A stretch of 64,000 nucleotides of DNA from Ruminococcus sp. (GCF_016283395.1 NZ_JAEEMU010000032.1:186001-250000); one strand, 5' to 3'. Shown: positions 25,425-35,525, counted from the stretch's first letter. Numbers and translations: made by a program. Notes: generated from the sequence alone by a model not told the origin.

Positions 25425-26318
25425 CAATCTTTTTTTCTGTCAATATCTAAACTTGCTTTAATCCAGTTTATATCTTCCATATAGTCATAATCATAATCTT
25501 TTTATTATACTGTTAAACTTTTCCTTTTCAAGCCCCTTAAACTTCATGACAACTATCGAAACGAACAGGAAAAGCATATACGCTGCAGCACCTACCTAGC
25601 CAAGTCTTGCTTCTGCCGATAACAATGTATAAAAACTCAGCAGCGATACAGCATAAGTTATATTTCTTACAGCCTTACTATTTGTGTATAAGAACACGCC
25701 CGAAGTACAAGCAAAAAGAATAACGCTCAGACCTGCATACCAGTTAAAATGCTGAATAAGACCATATGATATTTTATTCTCCATAGTATGAGTAGTATCC
25801 AGATAAGCTTCAATAATATAAATTTCACCTGTCTGCAAAGCCGCCACAGTTGATTGAATAATAGTAACTATGACAAATACACTGAGAATACTTTTCCTCA
25901 GCTGTTTGCTCTGTATCATAGTGCCTGCAAGCATAAGACTGAAATATCCCACAAAATTAAAAAACCATTCGTCATAATCGAAACCATGCCATGTTGCCTG
26001 TTTGTTTATAGAAAAAACGGCTGATAAAAGCGCGAATGTAAACAACAGGAAATAAAGCAGATCGGACAAATAGTATTTTATATTCTGATGCCTCAAAAAA
26101 TGTGTGATAAATGCAAATATACCCAAATATCCTGCCATTTCAACAATTATGGGCTGACTGACAAAAGCATGGGAATAGAATTCATCAAAGCTCTCCGTGA
26201 TAGGGAGAGCAAGCATTACAGCTATTATGAAGTAGTAAAAGAATCATTCAGAAGTGATTCTTTCAAGAACACTGGATACTCGCTTTTTTATTTCTTCCAC
26301 ACAAATACTCCTAATCAT
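25425..26318 (-). pseudogene. O-antigen ligase-like polymerase with nonsense mutations
   Basis: A multi-pass membrane protein gene in one minus-strand frame from an ATG at 26318 to 25491. It is broken by a TGA at 26244-26246 (before FFYYFIIAVMLALPITE) and a TAG at 25596-25598 (between SAEARLG and VGAAAYMLFLF). The uninterrupted middle (25596-26216) gives about six membrane segments typical of the N-terminal half of Wzy/WaaL O-antigen ligases. After 25491 another frame reads DYDYMEDINWIKASLDID to a stop near 25425, probably the original C-terminus. The expected large periplasmic loop and about half the protein are missing. The gene is probably non-functional. Confidence 0.65.
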
Positions 26319-26461
26319 TTTTCTTCTTTTATATTAAAAATACCATTTTATTATACACTAAAAAAAAATAAAAATCAAGTCCTGATAAAAGTATCCTGCT
26401 CTATTTTGTGGTGTATACACAAAATGGAGCAGGATAGAATTAACGTCTCAAATTTTTGTTT

Positions 26462-26986
26462 TTATATCTTTTCAATCAGATTCTGTATGATATTGGCAAT
26501 TTCTTCAGATGTTTCATATTTTTCTGAAGTAAGCCATTTACGTATGATAGAATATGTGCCAAAAATAACGAACTCCTTGACGTATTCTTTTCTGTAGCCA
26601 GAATATTCAGGCGAGATCTGTTCATCAAGTTTCTGTGTTATAAGCGAAAGAGAAATCACTCTTTCAAAGAAACCATTATCGAACGCGTATTTTAGAAGGG
26701 CTTTACATGATTCGCGGTGAGTGTCGATGTATGTCAATATCATCTGCAAACTTACAGGGCAGTCTTTTTCAAGCAGACTTTTTTCAAGTTCATTGATGAA
26801 CTCTGCCTGCATATCGTTCATAAGATCATATGGACTTCCGTAGTATTTATAAAAAGTAGTACGGTTTATCTCAGCTTCATTGCAAAGCTGATAAACAGTT
26901 ATCTTTTCTATCGGTTCATGCTCTAAAAGCCTGACTAAAGCTTCTTTCAGAAGTTTTTTTGTTAATCTTATACGCTGATTCTCCAT
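26462..26986 (-). CDS. TetR-family transcriptional regulator
   Basis: A 174-residue regulator. The N-terminal helix-turn-helix (about 8-52) reads ALVRLLEHEPIEKITVYQLC, then EAEINRTTFYKYYGS, the standard TetR recognition helix. The C-terminal ligand domain is short. It is divergent from the MMPL exporter gene at 27151; a regulator facing a pump usually represses it and responds to the pump's substrate. The start at 26986 is chosen because the AGGTG site at about 26994-26998 fits it. A small palindrome in the shared intergenic region is a candidate operator. Confidence 0.9.
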   Translation of the reverse strand: MENQRIRLTKKLLKEALVRLLEHEPIEKITVYQLCNEAEINRTTFYKYYGSPYDLMNDMQAEFINELEKSLLEKDCPVSLQMILTYIDTHRESCKALLKYAFDNGFFERVISLSLITQKLDEQISPEYSGYRKEYVKEFVIFGTYSIIRKWLTSEKYETSEEIANIIQNLIEKI

Positions 26987-27028
26987 ATTGATCACCTCAA
27001 CAAATATCAGAAAAAGTGTTGACTTTAC

Positions 27029-27045
27029 AACTGATACATACAGTT
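27029..27045. promoter_or_regulatory. Candidate TetR operator
   Basis: AACTG (27029-27033) and CAGTT (27041-27045) form a palindrome with a 7-base centre between the divergent tetR and exporter genes. The arms are short, so this is tentative. Confidence 0.35.
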
Positions 27046-27082
27046 CTGTACGCTACACACCATCATCGAAATAAACAGTCGG

Positions 27083-27111
27083 TTGACTTTGCATCCGTTA
27101 TGTGTTAGAAT
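27083..27111 (+). promoter_or_regulatory. Sigma-A promoter of the MMPL exporter
   Basis: TTGACT (27083-27088), 17 bases, TAGAAT (27106-27111), about 40 bases before the TTG start codon. Confidence 0.65.
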
Positions 27112-27150
27112 TATATCATAAAGATTATTCATTGTCAAGAGGTGCTTTAA

Positions 27151-30100
27151 TTGAAAAAAATCGCTGATTTTATTGTTGAGAAAAAGATAATTATTTTGGT
27201 AGTCGTGCTGCTTATTGCAGGAATGTGTGGTATCTTGATTCCAAAGGTGGATATCAATACTGACATGACCAAATATCTTCCCGATGATTCATCAATGAAG
27301 ATAGGCATGGACATTATGGACAAGGAGTTCCCTGTTGCCGAAGAGGATCACACTATCCGTGTAATGTTCAGACGGCTTACTGATGAACAGAAAGCTGAGA
27401 TGCCTGATAGGCTGTCTCAGATAAAATATGTTTCGAATGTAGATTACAAAGAAGGCGACGAAGACTATAACAAAGGCGAGTACACAAAATATGTGCTCCA
27501 TACCGACTATGATTACGGAACTGCTGAAGAAGCAGACATAGAACATACTCTTGAGTCTGATTTTACTCAAAACGGCATGAAATATAAGAACGACAGTTTA
27601 GATAATCCTAATATGCCTCTATGGGTAGTTATCACCGCAGTAGCCCTGATCATGCTGATCCTTATTGTCATGAGCGGTTCATGGGTAGAACCATTCCTGT
27701 TTCTGTTCACTATTGGCATTGCTGTTGTAATAAATATGGGCACGAATATATTCTTAGGTGAGATATCAGATAAGACTTTCTCAGTAGCTTCTATATTACA
27801 GCTTGTACTTTCTATGGATTATTCCATTATTCTTATAAGCCGTTACCGTCAGGAGCTTAAAAAGAACAGTAATAAGAAGTTTGCCATGAAAGCGGCTATA
27901 ACAGGAGCATTTTCTTCGATTTCAAGCAGTTCGATAACAACTGTTGTAGGATTGCTTGCACTTGTGTTCATGAGCTTCAAGATAGGCTTCGACATGGGCG
28001 TTGTACTTGCAAAAGGTGTATTTCTCAGCGTTGTGTGTGCGTTTCTTGTTCTTCCGGGACTTATTTTGCTTTTCTCAAAGGCTATTGAGAAAACCGCCAA
28101 ACGTTCACCGAATATCCAAACAGGTGGTCTTGCAAAGCTTTGCAATAAAGTAAGACTTCCTCTTACTTTATGCTTTATTGCTCTTTTTGCCGGTGCATAT
28201 ATACTCCAGAAGCAAACATTGATCTCATACTCAATGCCAACAGCTGATCCGATAGCTGATATATTCCCGACAAAAAGCACAGTTGTAATGGTGTACGAAA
28301 ATCAGGACGATGATAAAGTCACAGCCATAGCAGAAGAACTTGAGAAACTGGATAATGTAAAGAGTGCGGCAAATTACTCAAATATGCTTGCAAAACAGCA
28401 TACAGCTGCAGAAATGGTAGATGCTATAGATGATCTGTCAGGTATTATGGGCGGCGGCAAAAAGCGTGATATTGAAACCGACGAGAGTATGTTCAATATG
28501 CTCTACTACAAGTACTTTGACGGTGAGATCGGAAAGATGACAGCAAGTGAGTTCATGCGCTTTATTGCTGATGATGTCATAACAAATAAATCTTTTAGTG
28601 CATATTTAGATGATGATATGAGCAGTAATGCAGATATTATCAAGAATCTTTCAAGCAAGGATAATCTTGAGAAACCTTTGACATCAGCAGAACTTGCAGA
28701 TCTGCTTAGTATGGATTCAGAGCAGACTGATAAGCTTTTCATGTACTACTTTATGCAGTCTCCCGAAGCTAAAACACGTCCGATAACTATAAATGAATTC
28801 GTTGATTTCATTATTTATGATATTGCAAAGGATCAGACATATGCAGAAATGTTTACTGAAGAGACTCTCTCTCAGATGAAGATATTGCAGGACATAACAG
28901 ATCAGGATAAAGCAAAGCAGATAAAAACAGCTGCTGAACTTGCTGAGGTGCTTGGCATAGAAGAAAACACCGTAAAGCAGCTCATTACATATTATTACAC
29001 AAAGCAGGACGGATATGAGCCTGATTCAATTAATATAAAAGCACTTGTTTCATTCATCAATGAGGCTTCTAAGGACGAAAGCCTTTCGGCATATTTTACT
29101 CCCGAAACAAAAGCACAGACCGAGCAGCTTGCAGTGTTTACCGACAGAGAGAGTATTACTAAGGAGCAGGATGCAACAAGTCTCGGAAAAATGCTCGGAA
29201 TGGACGAAAACTCTGTAAAGCAGTTAATTGTTATGAGAAACGGCGAAGAAGCAGCAGAAACGATATCTGTATATGACTTTGTTGATTACATTCTTACCGA
29301 TGTAATGCAGAATACCGAGGCAGCATCACAGTTCGACGCAGCAGCCTTACAGAAACTGGGAACTCTCAAAAGCATCATGGACATGACAATAAGCGGAACA
29401 GCTCTTCCGTATGCTGATGCGGCAAAAATGTTCGGTATGGAAGAAGCTGCAATGAAACAGCTTTACATCATGAATGAAGCCAATGCGGATAAGCTGGAGA
29501 TCTCGATGCATGATATGGTAACTTTCCTCAGTGCTGGTAAAAATGAACTTTCCTCAATGGCTGATGCAGAAATGCTGACTAAAATTGATATGCTGAAAAG
29601 CATTATGGATGCTTCTGCAGCAGGGACAGAATTCGATGAAAACAGCATTGCAGCATTAATAGGATTTGAGCCTGATAAGGCACATCAGCTCCTGATGCTT
29701 TATGATATAATCAGAACCGACAGTGAATACAAGATGTCAGCAAAGGGATTTGTGGAATTCCTTACTAACGCATTACTTGCCGATGAAACAATGGCACAGA
29801 ATTTTGGCGATGAAGATAAAAAACAGCTTGTGAGCTTTTCAAAGATAATCACCGCAGTTACAAACGATAAACCTTATACAAGCAAGGAAATGTCAGCTTT
29901 ATTCGGTGACATGACAGATGATATGGACGAGGATAAAATGTCGCTCATGTATCTTTATCATGATGCGAATGCAAATTCTGACAATACAAAGACTTTGTCC
30001 GTTGAACAGCTTATGAACTATCTTAGCGATACACTGATATATGATGACACGTTCAAGGCTGTACTTGATGATGAAATGATCGCCGATATCAAGCAGTCCG

Positions 30101-30804
30101 CTGCAGATCTGAATGACGGTATCAGACAGCTTAAAGGCGATAACTATTCAAGACTTATTCTTTCGGTAACTATCCCGGAAGAGGGCGAAGAAACAAATGC
30201 TTTTTATAAACTGATAAATAGCAAATGTAATGATCTTAATGGTGATTATCATTTGATCGGCTCTTCTGCAATGAACTATGAGATGGGTCAAACATTTGAT
30301 AAAGAGCTTCTGCTGATAACTCTGCTTACTGCAGCAGCTATATTCCTGGTAGTTCTTATTACTTTCCGTTCTGTAGGCGTGCCGGCAATACTTGTTCTTC
30401 TTGTACAGTGCGGTGTATTCATAACGATTACAGTCGTAGGTTTTCAGGGATATAGCATCAATTATCTTGCGCTTCTGATAGTTCAGTGCATACTTATGGG
30501 CTCAACGATAGACTATGGTATTCTATTCAGCAATTATTACCGCGAAGCTCGAAGGACCAGCAAACGTGCGGAAGCACTGAAACAGGCTTATGCAGGCTCA
30601 ATGCATACTATCCTGACCTCGGGACTTATAATGGTGATCGTAACCGCAATATTCGGACAATGCTATGGAGAACCTACAGTCGAACAGATATGCCAGACGC
30701 TGTCAATAGGTGCCGCAAGTGCAATTCTGCTGATAGTATTTATTCTTCCCGGAATTCTTGCCTGCCTTGACAGATTTACAGCTGGACGAAAAAGACTGAA
30801 ATAA
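27151..30804 (+). CDS. MMPL/RND-family exporter with a repeated extracytoplasmic domain
   Basis: A 1217-residue membrane transporter of the MMPL/RND superfamily, which uses ion gradients to export lipids or other amphiphiles. TM1 is residues about 12-32. TMs 2-6 (about 155-310) include the sterol-sensing-like segment VLSMDYSIILISRYRQE, and TMs 8-12 (about 1048-1210) include GSTIDYGILFSNYYREA. Between them a helical extracytoplasmic part of about 650 residues is made of roughly seven units of about 85 residues. Each unit carries a motif like MLGMDENSVKQLIVM followed by ISVYDFVDYILTDVM. The TTG start follows AAGAGGTG at correct spacing. It is probably controlled by the divergent TetR. Confidence 0.9.
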   Translation: MKKIADFIVEKKIIILVVVLLIAGMCGILIPKVDINTDMTKYLPDDSSMKIGMDIMDKEFPVAEEDHTIRVMFRRLTDEQKAEMPDRLSQIKYVSNVDYKEGDEDYNKGEYTKYVLHTDYDYGTAEEADIEHTLESDFTQNGMKYKNDSLDNPNMPLWVVITAVALIMLILIVMSGSWVEPFLFLFTIGIAVVINMGTNIFLGEISDKTFSVASILQLVLSMDYSIILISRYRQELKKNSNKKFAMKAAITGAFSSISSSSITTVVGLLALVFMSFKIGFDMGVVLAKGVFLSVVCAFLVLPGLILLFSKAIEKTAKRSPNIQTGGLAKLCNKVRLPLTLCFIALFAGAYILQKQTLISYSMPTADPIADIFPTKSTVVMVYENQDDDKVTAIAEELEKLDNVKSAANYSNMLAKQHTAAEMVDAIDDLSGIMGGGKKRDIETDESMFNMLYYKYFDGEIGKMTASEFMRFIADDVITNKSFSAYLDDDMSSNADIIKNLSSKDNLEKPLTSAELADLLSMDSEQTDKLFMYYFMQSPEAKTRPITINEFVDFIIYDIAKDQTYAEMFTEETLSQMKILQDITDQDKAKQIKTAAELAEVLGIEENTVKQLITYYYTKQDGYEPDSINIKALVSFINEASKDESLSAYFTPETKAQTEQLAVFTDRESITKEQDATSLGKMLGMDENSVKQLIVMRNGEEAAETISVYDFVDYILTDVMQNTEAASQFDAAALQKLGTLKSIMDMTISGTALPYADAAKMFGMEEAAMKQLYIMNEANADKLEISMHDMVTFLSAGKNELSSMADAEMLTKIDMLKSIMDASAAGTEFDENSIAALIGFEPDKAHQLLMLYDIIRTDSEYKMSAKGFVEFLTNALLADETMAQNFGDEDKKQLVSFSKIITAVTNDKPYTSKEMSALFGDMTDDMDEDKMSLMYLYHDANANSDNTKTLSVEQLMNYLSDTLIYDDTFKAVLDDEMIADIKQSAADLNDGIRQLKGDNYSRLILSVTIPEEGEETNAFYKLINSKCNDLNGDYHLIGSSAMNYEMGQTFDKELLLITLLTAAAIFLVVLITFRSVGVPAILVLLVQCGVFITITVVGFQGYSINYLALLIVQCILMGSTIDYGILFSNYYREARRTSKRAEALKQAYAGSMHTILTSGLIMVIVTAIFGQCYGEPTVEQICQTLSIGAASAILLIVFILPGILACLDRFTAGRKRLK

Positions 30805-30859
30805 AACAGGATCATATTCTGGTATGCTGATAATACAAGCATATGTAATCCCCCCAAAG

Positions 30860-30884
30860 GCCTCGCATAACTGCGAGGCTTTTT
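30860..30884 (+). terminator. Terminator of the exporter gene
   Basis: GCCTCGCA (30860-30867), loop TAAC, TGCGAGGC (30872-30879), then TTTTTC. Confidence 0.88.
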
Positions 30885-30889
30885 CGGCT

Positions 30890-31301
30890 GATTTGTCATA
30901 GCATAAGGCATATTATATCGTGTTCTGTTGGAAATATAGATCAAAACTTGCTATATCATTCAATATAAATCAGAAAAAACTGTTCGGATAACTTTTTGGG
31001 GGTTTAAGCTAAAATTCTGAAATCGGCATTTTATATTGATAAGTAAAACTGTATATCGAAGTTGTAAATGCAGTTGACTGGCTGCTTGGAAACGCTTAAT
31101 ACAAAACGAATGACCGCCCATTGTGTGAATGGGCGGTCATCATGTTATACGTTGATTTATTATGCTAAGTGGTCTTCGAAACCATAAGCTGTAACATAGT
31201 AGTTTTAGAGCATATTGGCACAAATCAGAAATGTGGATTTTTAGCAAGAAATAAGCAAGAACACTCTAAGCCTATGCTTTTTCTCAATACTCTTTCATCA
31301 A
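30890..31301. other. Intergenic region with a second strong hairpin
   Basis: No credible gene. It holds a 13-bp perfect hairpin ATGACCGCCCATT / AATGGGCGGTCAT (31110-31122 / 31128-31140). Read on the minus strand it is followed by TCGTTTTG and may end the transcript of the large lectin protein. Confidence 0.5.
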
Positions 31302-34300
31302 TTATTCTTTTTCCTTTTTATTTCTGATAACTAATGTTACACCGGCAGCTGTCATAAGAGAAGCAAGAACCGCAACAAGTCTGAATGAGATCGGATAGCC
31401 TGTTGCAGGCATGGTAGTATCGCCGACTGTGCCGTTTTCTGTTGTAGTAGTTGCAGCTGCGGAAGTTGTTGTAGATGTGGTAGATGTTGTTGTGGTGGTT
31501 GTAGATGTCGTCGTAGTTGTCGTTGTAGTAGTTGTTGTTGTCGTTGTAGTAGTTGTCGAAGTTGAGGTCGTTGTTGCAGTTATAGGACCGTTTCCGCTGA
31601 GATCATAATTATATCCGCTAAAGTCCTTGACAGTACCCTTTGCAATAAGCTTGCAGCCGCTGTTTACGGTAATTTTCGTATCAGGAGTTATTATAAGCTC
31701 AAGATCATCGGGAACTGTTACGTCCTCAACGATGTTTATGTTTCCGAAAATGTAAAGCTTCATATCCTTGCCATAGCTTGCAGCGTCAGCGATCGCACCT
31801 CTGATATCATCGTAACATTCACCATTACTGAACATTGCCTTGACATTCTTTGAAAGCTGAGTACAGTCGAGAAGTCCGTGGCAGGTCTCGCAGAACGAAG
31901 CCCTGACAGCACCGTGATCTTCTCCCGGAACTTCAAGAATGAAGTTTTCGCCCTTGCACTCATGCTTGTCTACAATGGCAACAGGTACACGCTTTTCGGT
32001 TTCACCGTTTTCAGCAACAGCACAGATAGTTGCTCTTACGCCAGCCTTTTTAGGTGTTACCTTAACGACTGCATCACTATTCAGTGTGATGACTCCGTCT
32101 TCGCCGACTGTATAGTCTCCGTTGATGACTTCTATATCGAAATCATCACTTAACGTTTCGCTCTGTGCATTTACATTTGCAGAAGGTGCATACTGTATAG
32201 TGCCGTCGGCTCTGACAACATAGAACCTAACTCTTCCGCCGCCTTTAGGTGTATTGATCTTCCAGTAGATGTCCTCACCTAATGTATAAACGTTATCTAA
32301 TATTCCTGTTTTGTCACAAACTGATAATACGAAATGATTATATGCGTTGATCAAATCACTGATTGATGTTGCAGAATTAACGTTTTCTATAAATACTCCT
32401 ATGTTATAGATAGTATTCAGATCATCAGCTTCGTCTACCTGACCGAGTGCCCAGCCTACCATATCTCTTGACAGATTTTGCAGCAGATCCTGTTCGTATT
32501 TTTCTGCAAGCTCAGGTGAAATATCAGTTATCTCGACCTCGTGGGGGATAGTTGTGGTAGAGTCCTCAAGAGTTGCAACGTCCACACACCTTAGAACGTG
32601 CGCAACAACGATACTGTTAAGTATCGACTTATATACAGTTGCTGCGAAATTGACAGCGATTCCTTCCTCTGATCTTGAACAGCAGGTCATCAGTGTTAAA
32701 ATGTCAGCCGCAATTTTCTGATCGTTGAGTTCCTGTTCCAGTATCGATTTCCAGATATCATGGATAGTTATCTCAGCTACAAGCTCATCACCCGGATCAA
32801 GCTCATCAAGTAAGTAGCTCTTATTTAATGACACATCCTGAAGATTTGTGTATTGTATTTTTGTTCCTATAAGTTTTCCGTCGCGGAATTTTTTTACAGT
32901 AAGCTTTGAATCCTGAGTGAAGCCGAAAACAGTATGCTCAATATTATAAATAGGCTTGTCGGAAACATTGATAAAGCTTATTTTCACAGGATAATCCTCA
33001 TTATAGAATGAAAACCTTGGAAGGGTTATCTTCATTTTCAGTGCATCTCCTGCATATACATGGAGCGTATTCTTTGACTTGAAGTTATATGTGTATTCCT
33101 CACCATTGCTCCAGCCCTTGAGATCTGCTGTCAGGTCATAGTCACCTGCTTCGTCTCCGCGGAGATACCAGTGTACAATACATGGTTTGCCGAATTCAAG
33201 ATCATCAATTTCCTGAACTCTTTCGCAGTTCATCAATGTAAGTCCCTTGGGAGAATTCAATGTTGCAGTACAGTTTGTGAGGGCAGTACTCGAACTGTCC
33301 TTGTTGATCATGATGAGCTGTACATCATAGAATTCCTTGAGCCACTTGCACTCGCCCTTGATGACCATGTACATCTCTTCATGTTCTGTCTCATAATATC
33401 CGATTACCTTTGCAGTCTCATTGTTAACTTTAATAGTCGGAGCTATAGTTACTGGTTCGCTTTTTCCTGAGACAGGCTTTACTTCGTACTTGTTTATGAT
33501 GATAGCCTCTGCCTCAAATGTCATTTTTACCTCATACTTGAAGACATGATAGTTATCAGGATCTTCGAGATCAATGCCTGCTTTCTTTATATCATCAATT
33601 TTCATCTCCGTTACAGTCATTTCTCCGTCAATATCGAGCTTATGGGGCGCAGGCGGAACAGGCTCTGTAACAGTTGTAGGATCTGCGATTACAACTGAAG
33701 TTGTGGTAGTGGTGGTTGTAGTAGTTGTAGTGGCAGGTGCTGGTTGAGTAGCTGTTGTGGTCTCTGTAACAACATTTTCAATGTCAATGCGGAGCTCGCC
33801 GCTCTCATCAAGTGAGACCTTGCCGTTTACGCCTACATTTTTCAGATACGGAGTGATAGAGCTTCCGTAGCCCAACTTAGCAAGACCGCTGGTAATAACG
33901 CCTGACTCCTCGGCATATACGGTCAGATTTGCACTTGATATCTTATCGGTGAGATTTATCTTTTTGCCGGCCGGGATGTATATACCGCCGTTCTTGCCGT
34001 TGACGGAGATGCTTCCCTTGAGATTTATGGGAATACCTGCTGTGCAATAAATACCGTAGCTTTTATCGCTGTTGATCTTACCGCCGCTGATATTTATGGT
34101 ACCGTTGTTTGAAGTTGAATAGATACCGGGACCAAGATCTGAGTATATCTCCGAACCAGTAATATTCATCGTACCTGAATATGAACCTGTTGTATAAACA
34201 GCAGCTGTCACACCAGGGCTGGAGTTTGTATGCTTGCTGGTATTTTTAAGTACACCGCCTGCAAGATTTGCAGTACCGCTGCTTGATCTGAGTGAAAGCG

Positions 34301-35525
34301 GATTGCTGTAATAAGATGTAACTGTACCGCCGTAGATGTCAAAGCAGCCGCTGCCATTTACGCCTATCGTACCTGAATCATAGCCTTGTTCATTTCCGTT
34401 GATAGTGCCGCCGTATACAGTGAGCTTACCGTAAACATCAAGAACCGAACCGCCGCTTGTATCATTGATAGTACCCTTCTTTTCAGGATCGCTGTCTCTG
34501 ATGATCACGTTACCGTAACAGTTGATACATTCGATATCAACTGTATGTCCGTTGAGATCAATATCGAGGAACTGATTTACATTGACACCCGCAGCCTTGA
34601 TATCGCAGCCAAGCTTATAAAAGCCAGATGTCGGGAAGCTTGTTTCATCAGTCCAGAGGGGATATTCCGCAATAGCTTTGCCGTCTTTTTCCAGAACAAA
34701 GCCAAAGTTTCCGGTGCCAAAGAAAGTATCTCCGGGGCTTTCGGCACTTTCGTTTATGTCGTCCCATTTTCCAATCTGTCCGCCGAATGAAGTAAACTCT
34801 TGTCCGTAAATAAGGACGGTATTCTGATTTCCGAAAGAATTGTTAGGCGTATTTGGGTTCCAGTTGGTGTAATCGAGTTTTTCGCCTGTTACCCAGCAGA
34901 ATTCTTCCTTATCGTTCTTTTTCAGACCAATCCAGTAATTGTTCTTGATATTTGACTGACCGCGAATAAGAGCCTCAACCTGAGCCTGCTCCTGTTCAGA
35001 GGTGATAACAGCAAGGTGACCCCCCTTGCTCTCGCAATAAGTCTCAGCCTCCTGCCATGTCATACCATCGTTGATTATCTCGTAATTAGCAGGATCGGGA
35101 TAATAGCTCCACTCCACATCGCCCTTATAAGGCAGACTCATCGTATTCGCGCCTGTTGACACCTGTTCATAATATTTGAGTATGATCTCAGCGTCACGGA
35201 GCGTTATATTTCCGTCAGCGTCAGCGTCTGCTGTGGTAAGGTCGATAGAAGTATCATCGCCTTTGGTCACATACTTTTCGATAATACTTGCGTCAACAGC
35301 GTCGATTTTTTTGTCGTTATTAGCATCACCGCACTTTGGCTCTGCAATATAATTTTCCCACCACTTTACGTTGTTTGGTGACACGTCGGTCATCTTTGAT
35401 GCATTGGATTCCGCGGCAATCGCATTAAACGGGACTGCTGCAAGTATCTGACTGCCTGCTACAGCAGAAGCAGCAAGCACAGACAAAACTCTTGTCCTGA
35501 TTTTCTTGTGTTTTTGTTTCCACAT
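31302..35525 (-). CDS. Giant surface protein: dockerin, C-type lectin, beta-helix, sortase signal
   Basis: A 1407-residue exported protein. After a signal peptide (1-38) comes a type I dockerin (about 60-122) with calcium loops DANNDKKID and DADADGNIT. A C-type lectin-like domain (about 140-285) has WQEAETYCESKGGHLAVIT, NNYWIGLKK and GKWDD. Parallel beta-helix-like repeats (about 300-560) follow, such as GTINISGGKINSDK. Then come a Thr-rich linker (about 590-625), about 700 residues of mostly beta sandwich and helical regions without a named family, and a second Thr-rich linker. The C-terminus has a sorting signal MPATG (1372-1376), a membrane segment and a KKEKE tail, so sortase should fix it to the wall. 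It may bind glycans for adhesion. Confidence 0.88.
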   Translation of the reverse strand: MWKQKHKKIRTRVLSVLAASAVAGSQILAAVPFNAIAAESNASKMTDVSPNNVKWWENYIAEPKCGDANNDKKIDAVDASIIEKYVTKGDDTSIDLTTADADADGNITLRDAEIILKYYEQVSTGANTMSLPYKGDVEWSYYPDPANYEIINDGMTWQEAETYCESKGGHLAVITSEQEQAQVEALIRGQSNIKNNYWIGLKKNDKEEFCWVTGEKLDYTNWNPNTPNNSFGNQNTVLIYGQEFTSFGGQIGKWDDINESAESPGDTFFGTGNFGFVLEKDGKAIAEYPLWTDETSFPTSGFYKLGCDIKAAGVNVNQFLDIDLNGHTVDIECINCYGNVIIRDSDPEKKGTINDTSGGSVLDVYGKLTVYGGTINGNEQGYDSGTIGVNGSGCFDIYGGTVTSYYSNPLSLRSSSGTANLAGGVLKNTSKHTNSSPGVTAAVYTTGSYSGTMNITGSEIYSDLGPGIYSTSNNGTINISGGKINSDKSYGIYCTAGIPINLKGSISVNGKNGGIYIPAGKKINLTDKISSANLTVYAEESGVITSGLAKLGYGSSITPYLKNVGVNGKVSLDESGELRIDIENVVTETTTATQPAPATTTTTTTTTTTSVVIADPTTVTEPVPPAPHKLDIDGEMTVTEMKIDDIKKAGIDLEDPDNYHVFKYEVKMTFEAEAIIINKYEVKPVSGKSEPVTIAPTIKVNNETAKVIGYYETEHEEMYMVIKGECKWLKEFYDVQLIMINKDSSSTALTNCTATLNSPKGLTLMNCERVQEIDDLEFGKPCIVHWYLRGDEAGDYDLTADLKGWSNGEEYTYNFKSKNTLHVYAGDALKMKITLPRFSFYNEDYPVKISFINVSDKPIYNIEHTVFGFTQDSKLTVKKFRDGKLIGTKIQYTNLQDVSLNKSYLLDELDPGDELVAEITIHDIWKSILEQELNDQKIAADILTLMTCCSRSEEGIAVNFAATVYKSILNSIVVAHVLRCVDVATLEDSTTTIPHEVEITDISPELAEKYEQDLLQNLSRDMVGWALGQVDEADDLNTIYNIGVFIENVNSATSISDLINAYNHFVLSVCDKTGILDNVYTLGEDIYWKINTPKGGGRVRFYVVRADGTIQYAPSANVNAQSETLSDDFDIEVINGDYTVGEDGVITLNSDAVVKVTPKKAGVRATICAVAENGETEKRVPVAIVDKHECKGENFILEVPGEDHGAVRASFCETCHGLLDCTQLSKNVKAMFSNGECYDDIRGAIADAASYGKDMKLYIFGNINIVEDVTVPDDLELIITPDTKITVNSGCKLIAKGTVKDFSGYNYDLSGNGPITATTTSTSTTTTTTTTTTTTTTTTTSTTTTTTSTTSTTTSAAATTTTENGTVGDTTMPATGYPISFRLVAVLASLMTAAGVTLVIRNKKEKE

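Noticed and set aside
19869..26318. Possible recoding of TGA or TAG as Trp
   Set aside because: Many intact genes in the window end in TGA or TAG at the expected place (for example the genes ending at 2240 and 3536), so the stops are real and the affected genes are decayed.
31411..31608. Valine-rich plus-strand ORF opposite the Thr-rich linker of the lectin protein
   Set aside because: It is the complement of repeated ACN Thr codons, has no ribosome site, and disappears outside the linker; the same holds for the ORF at 36123-36656.
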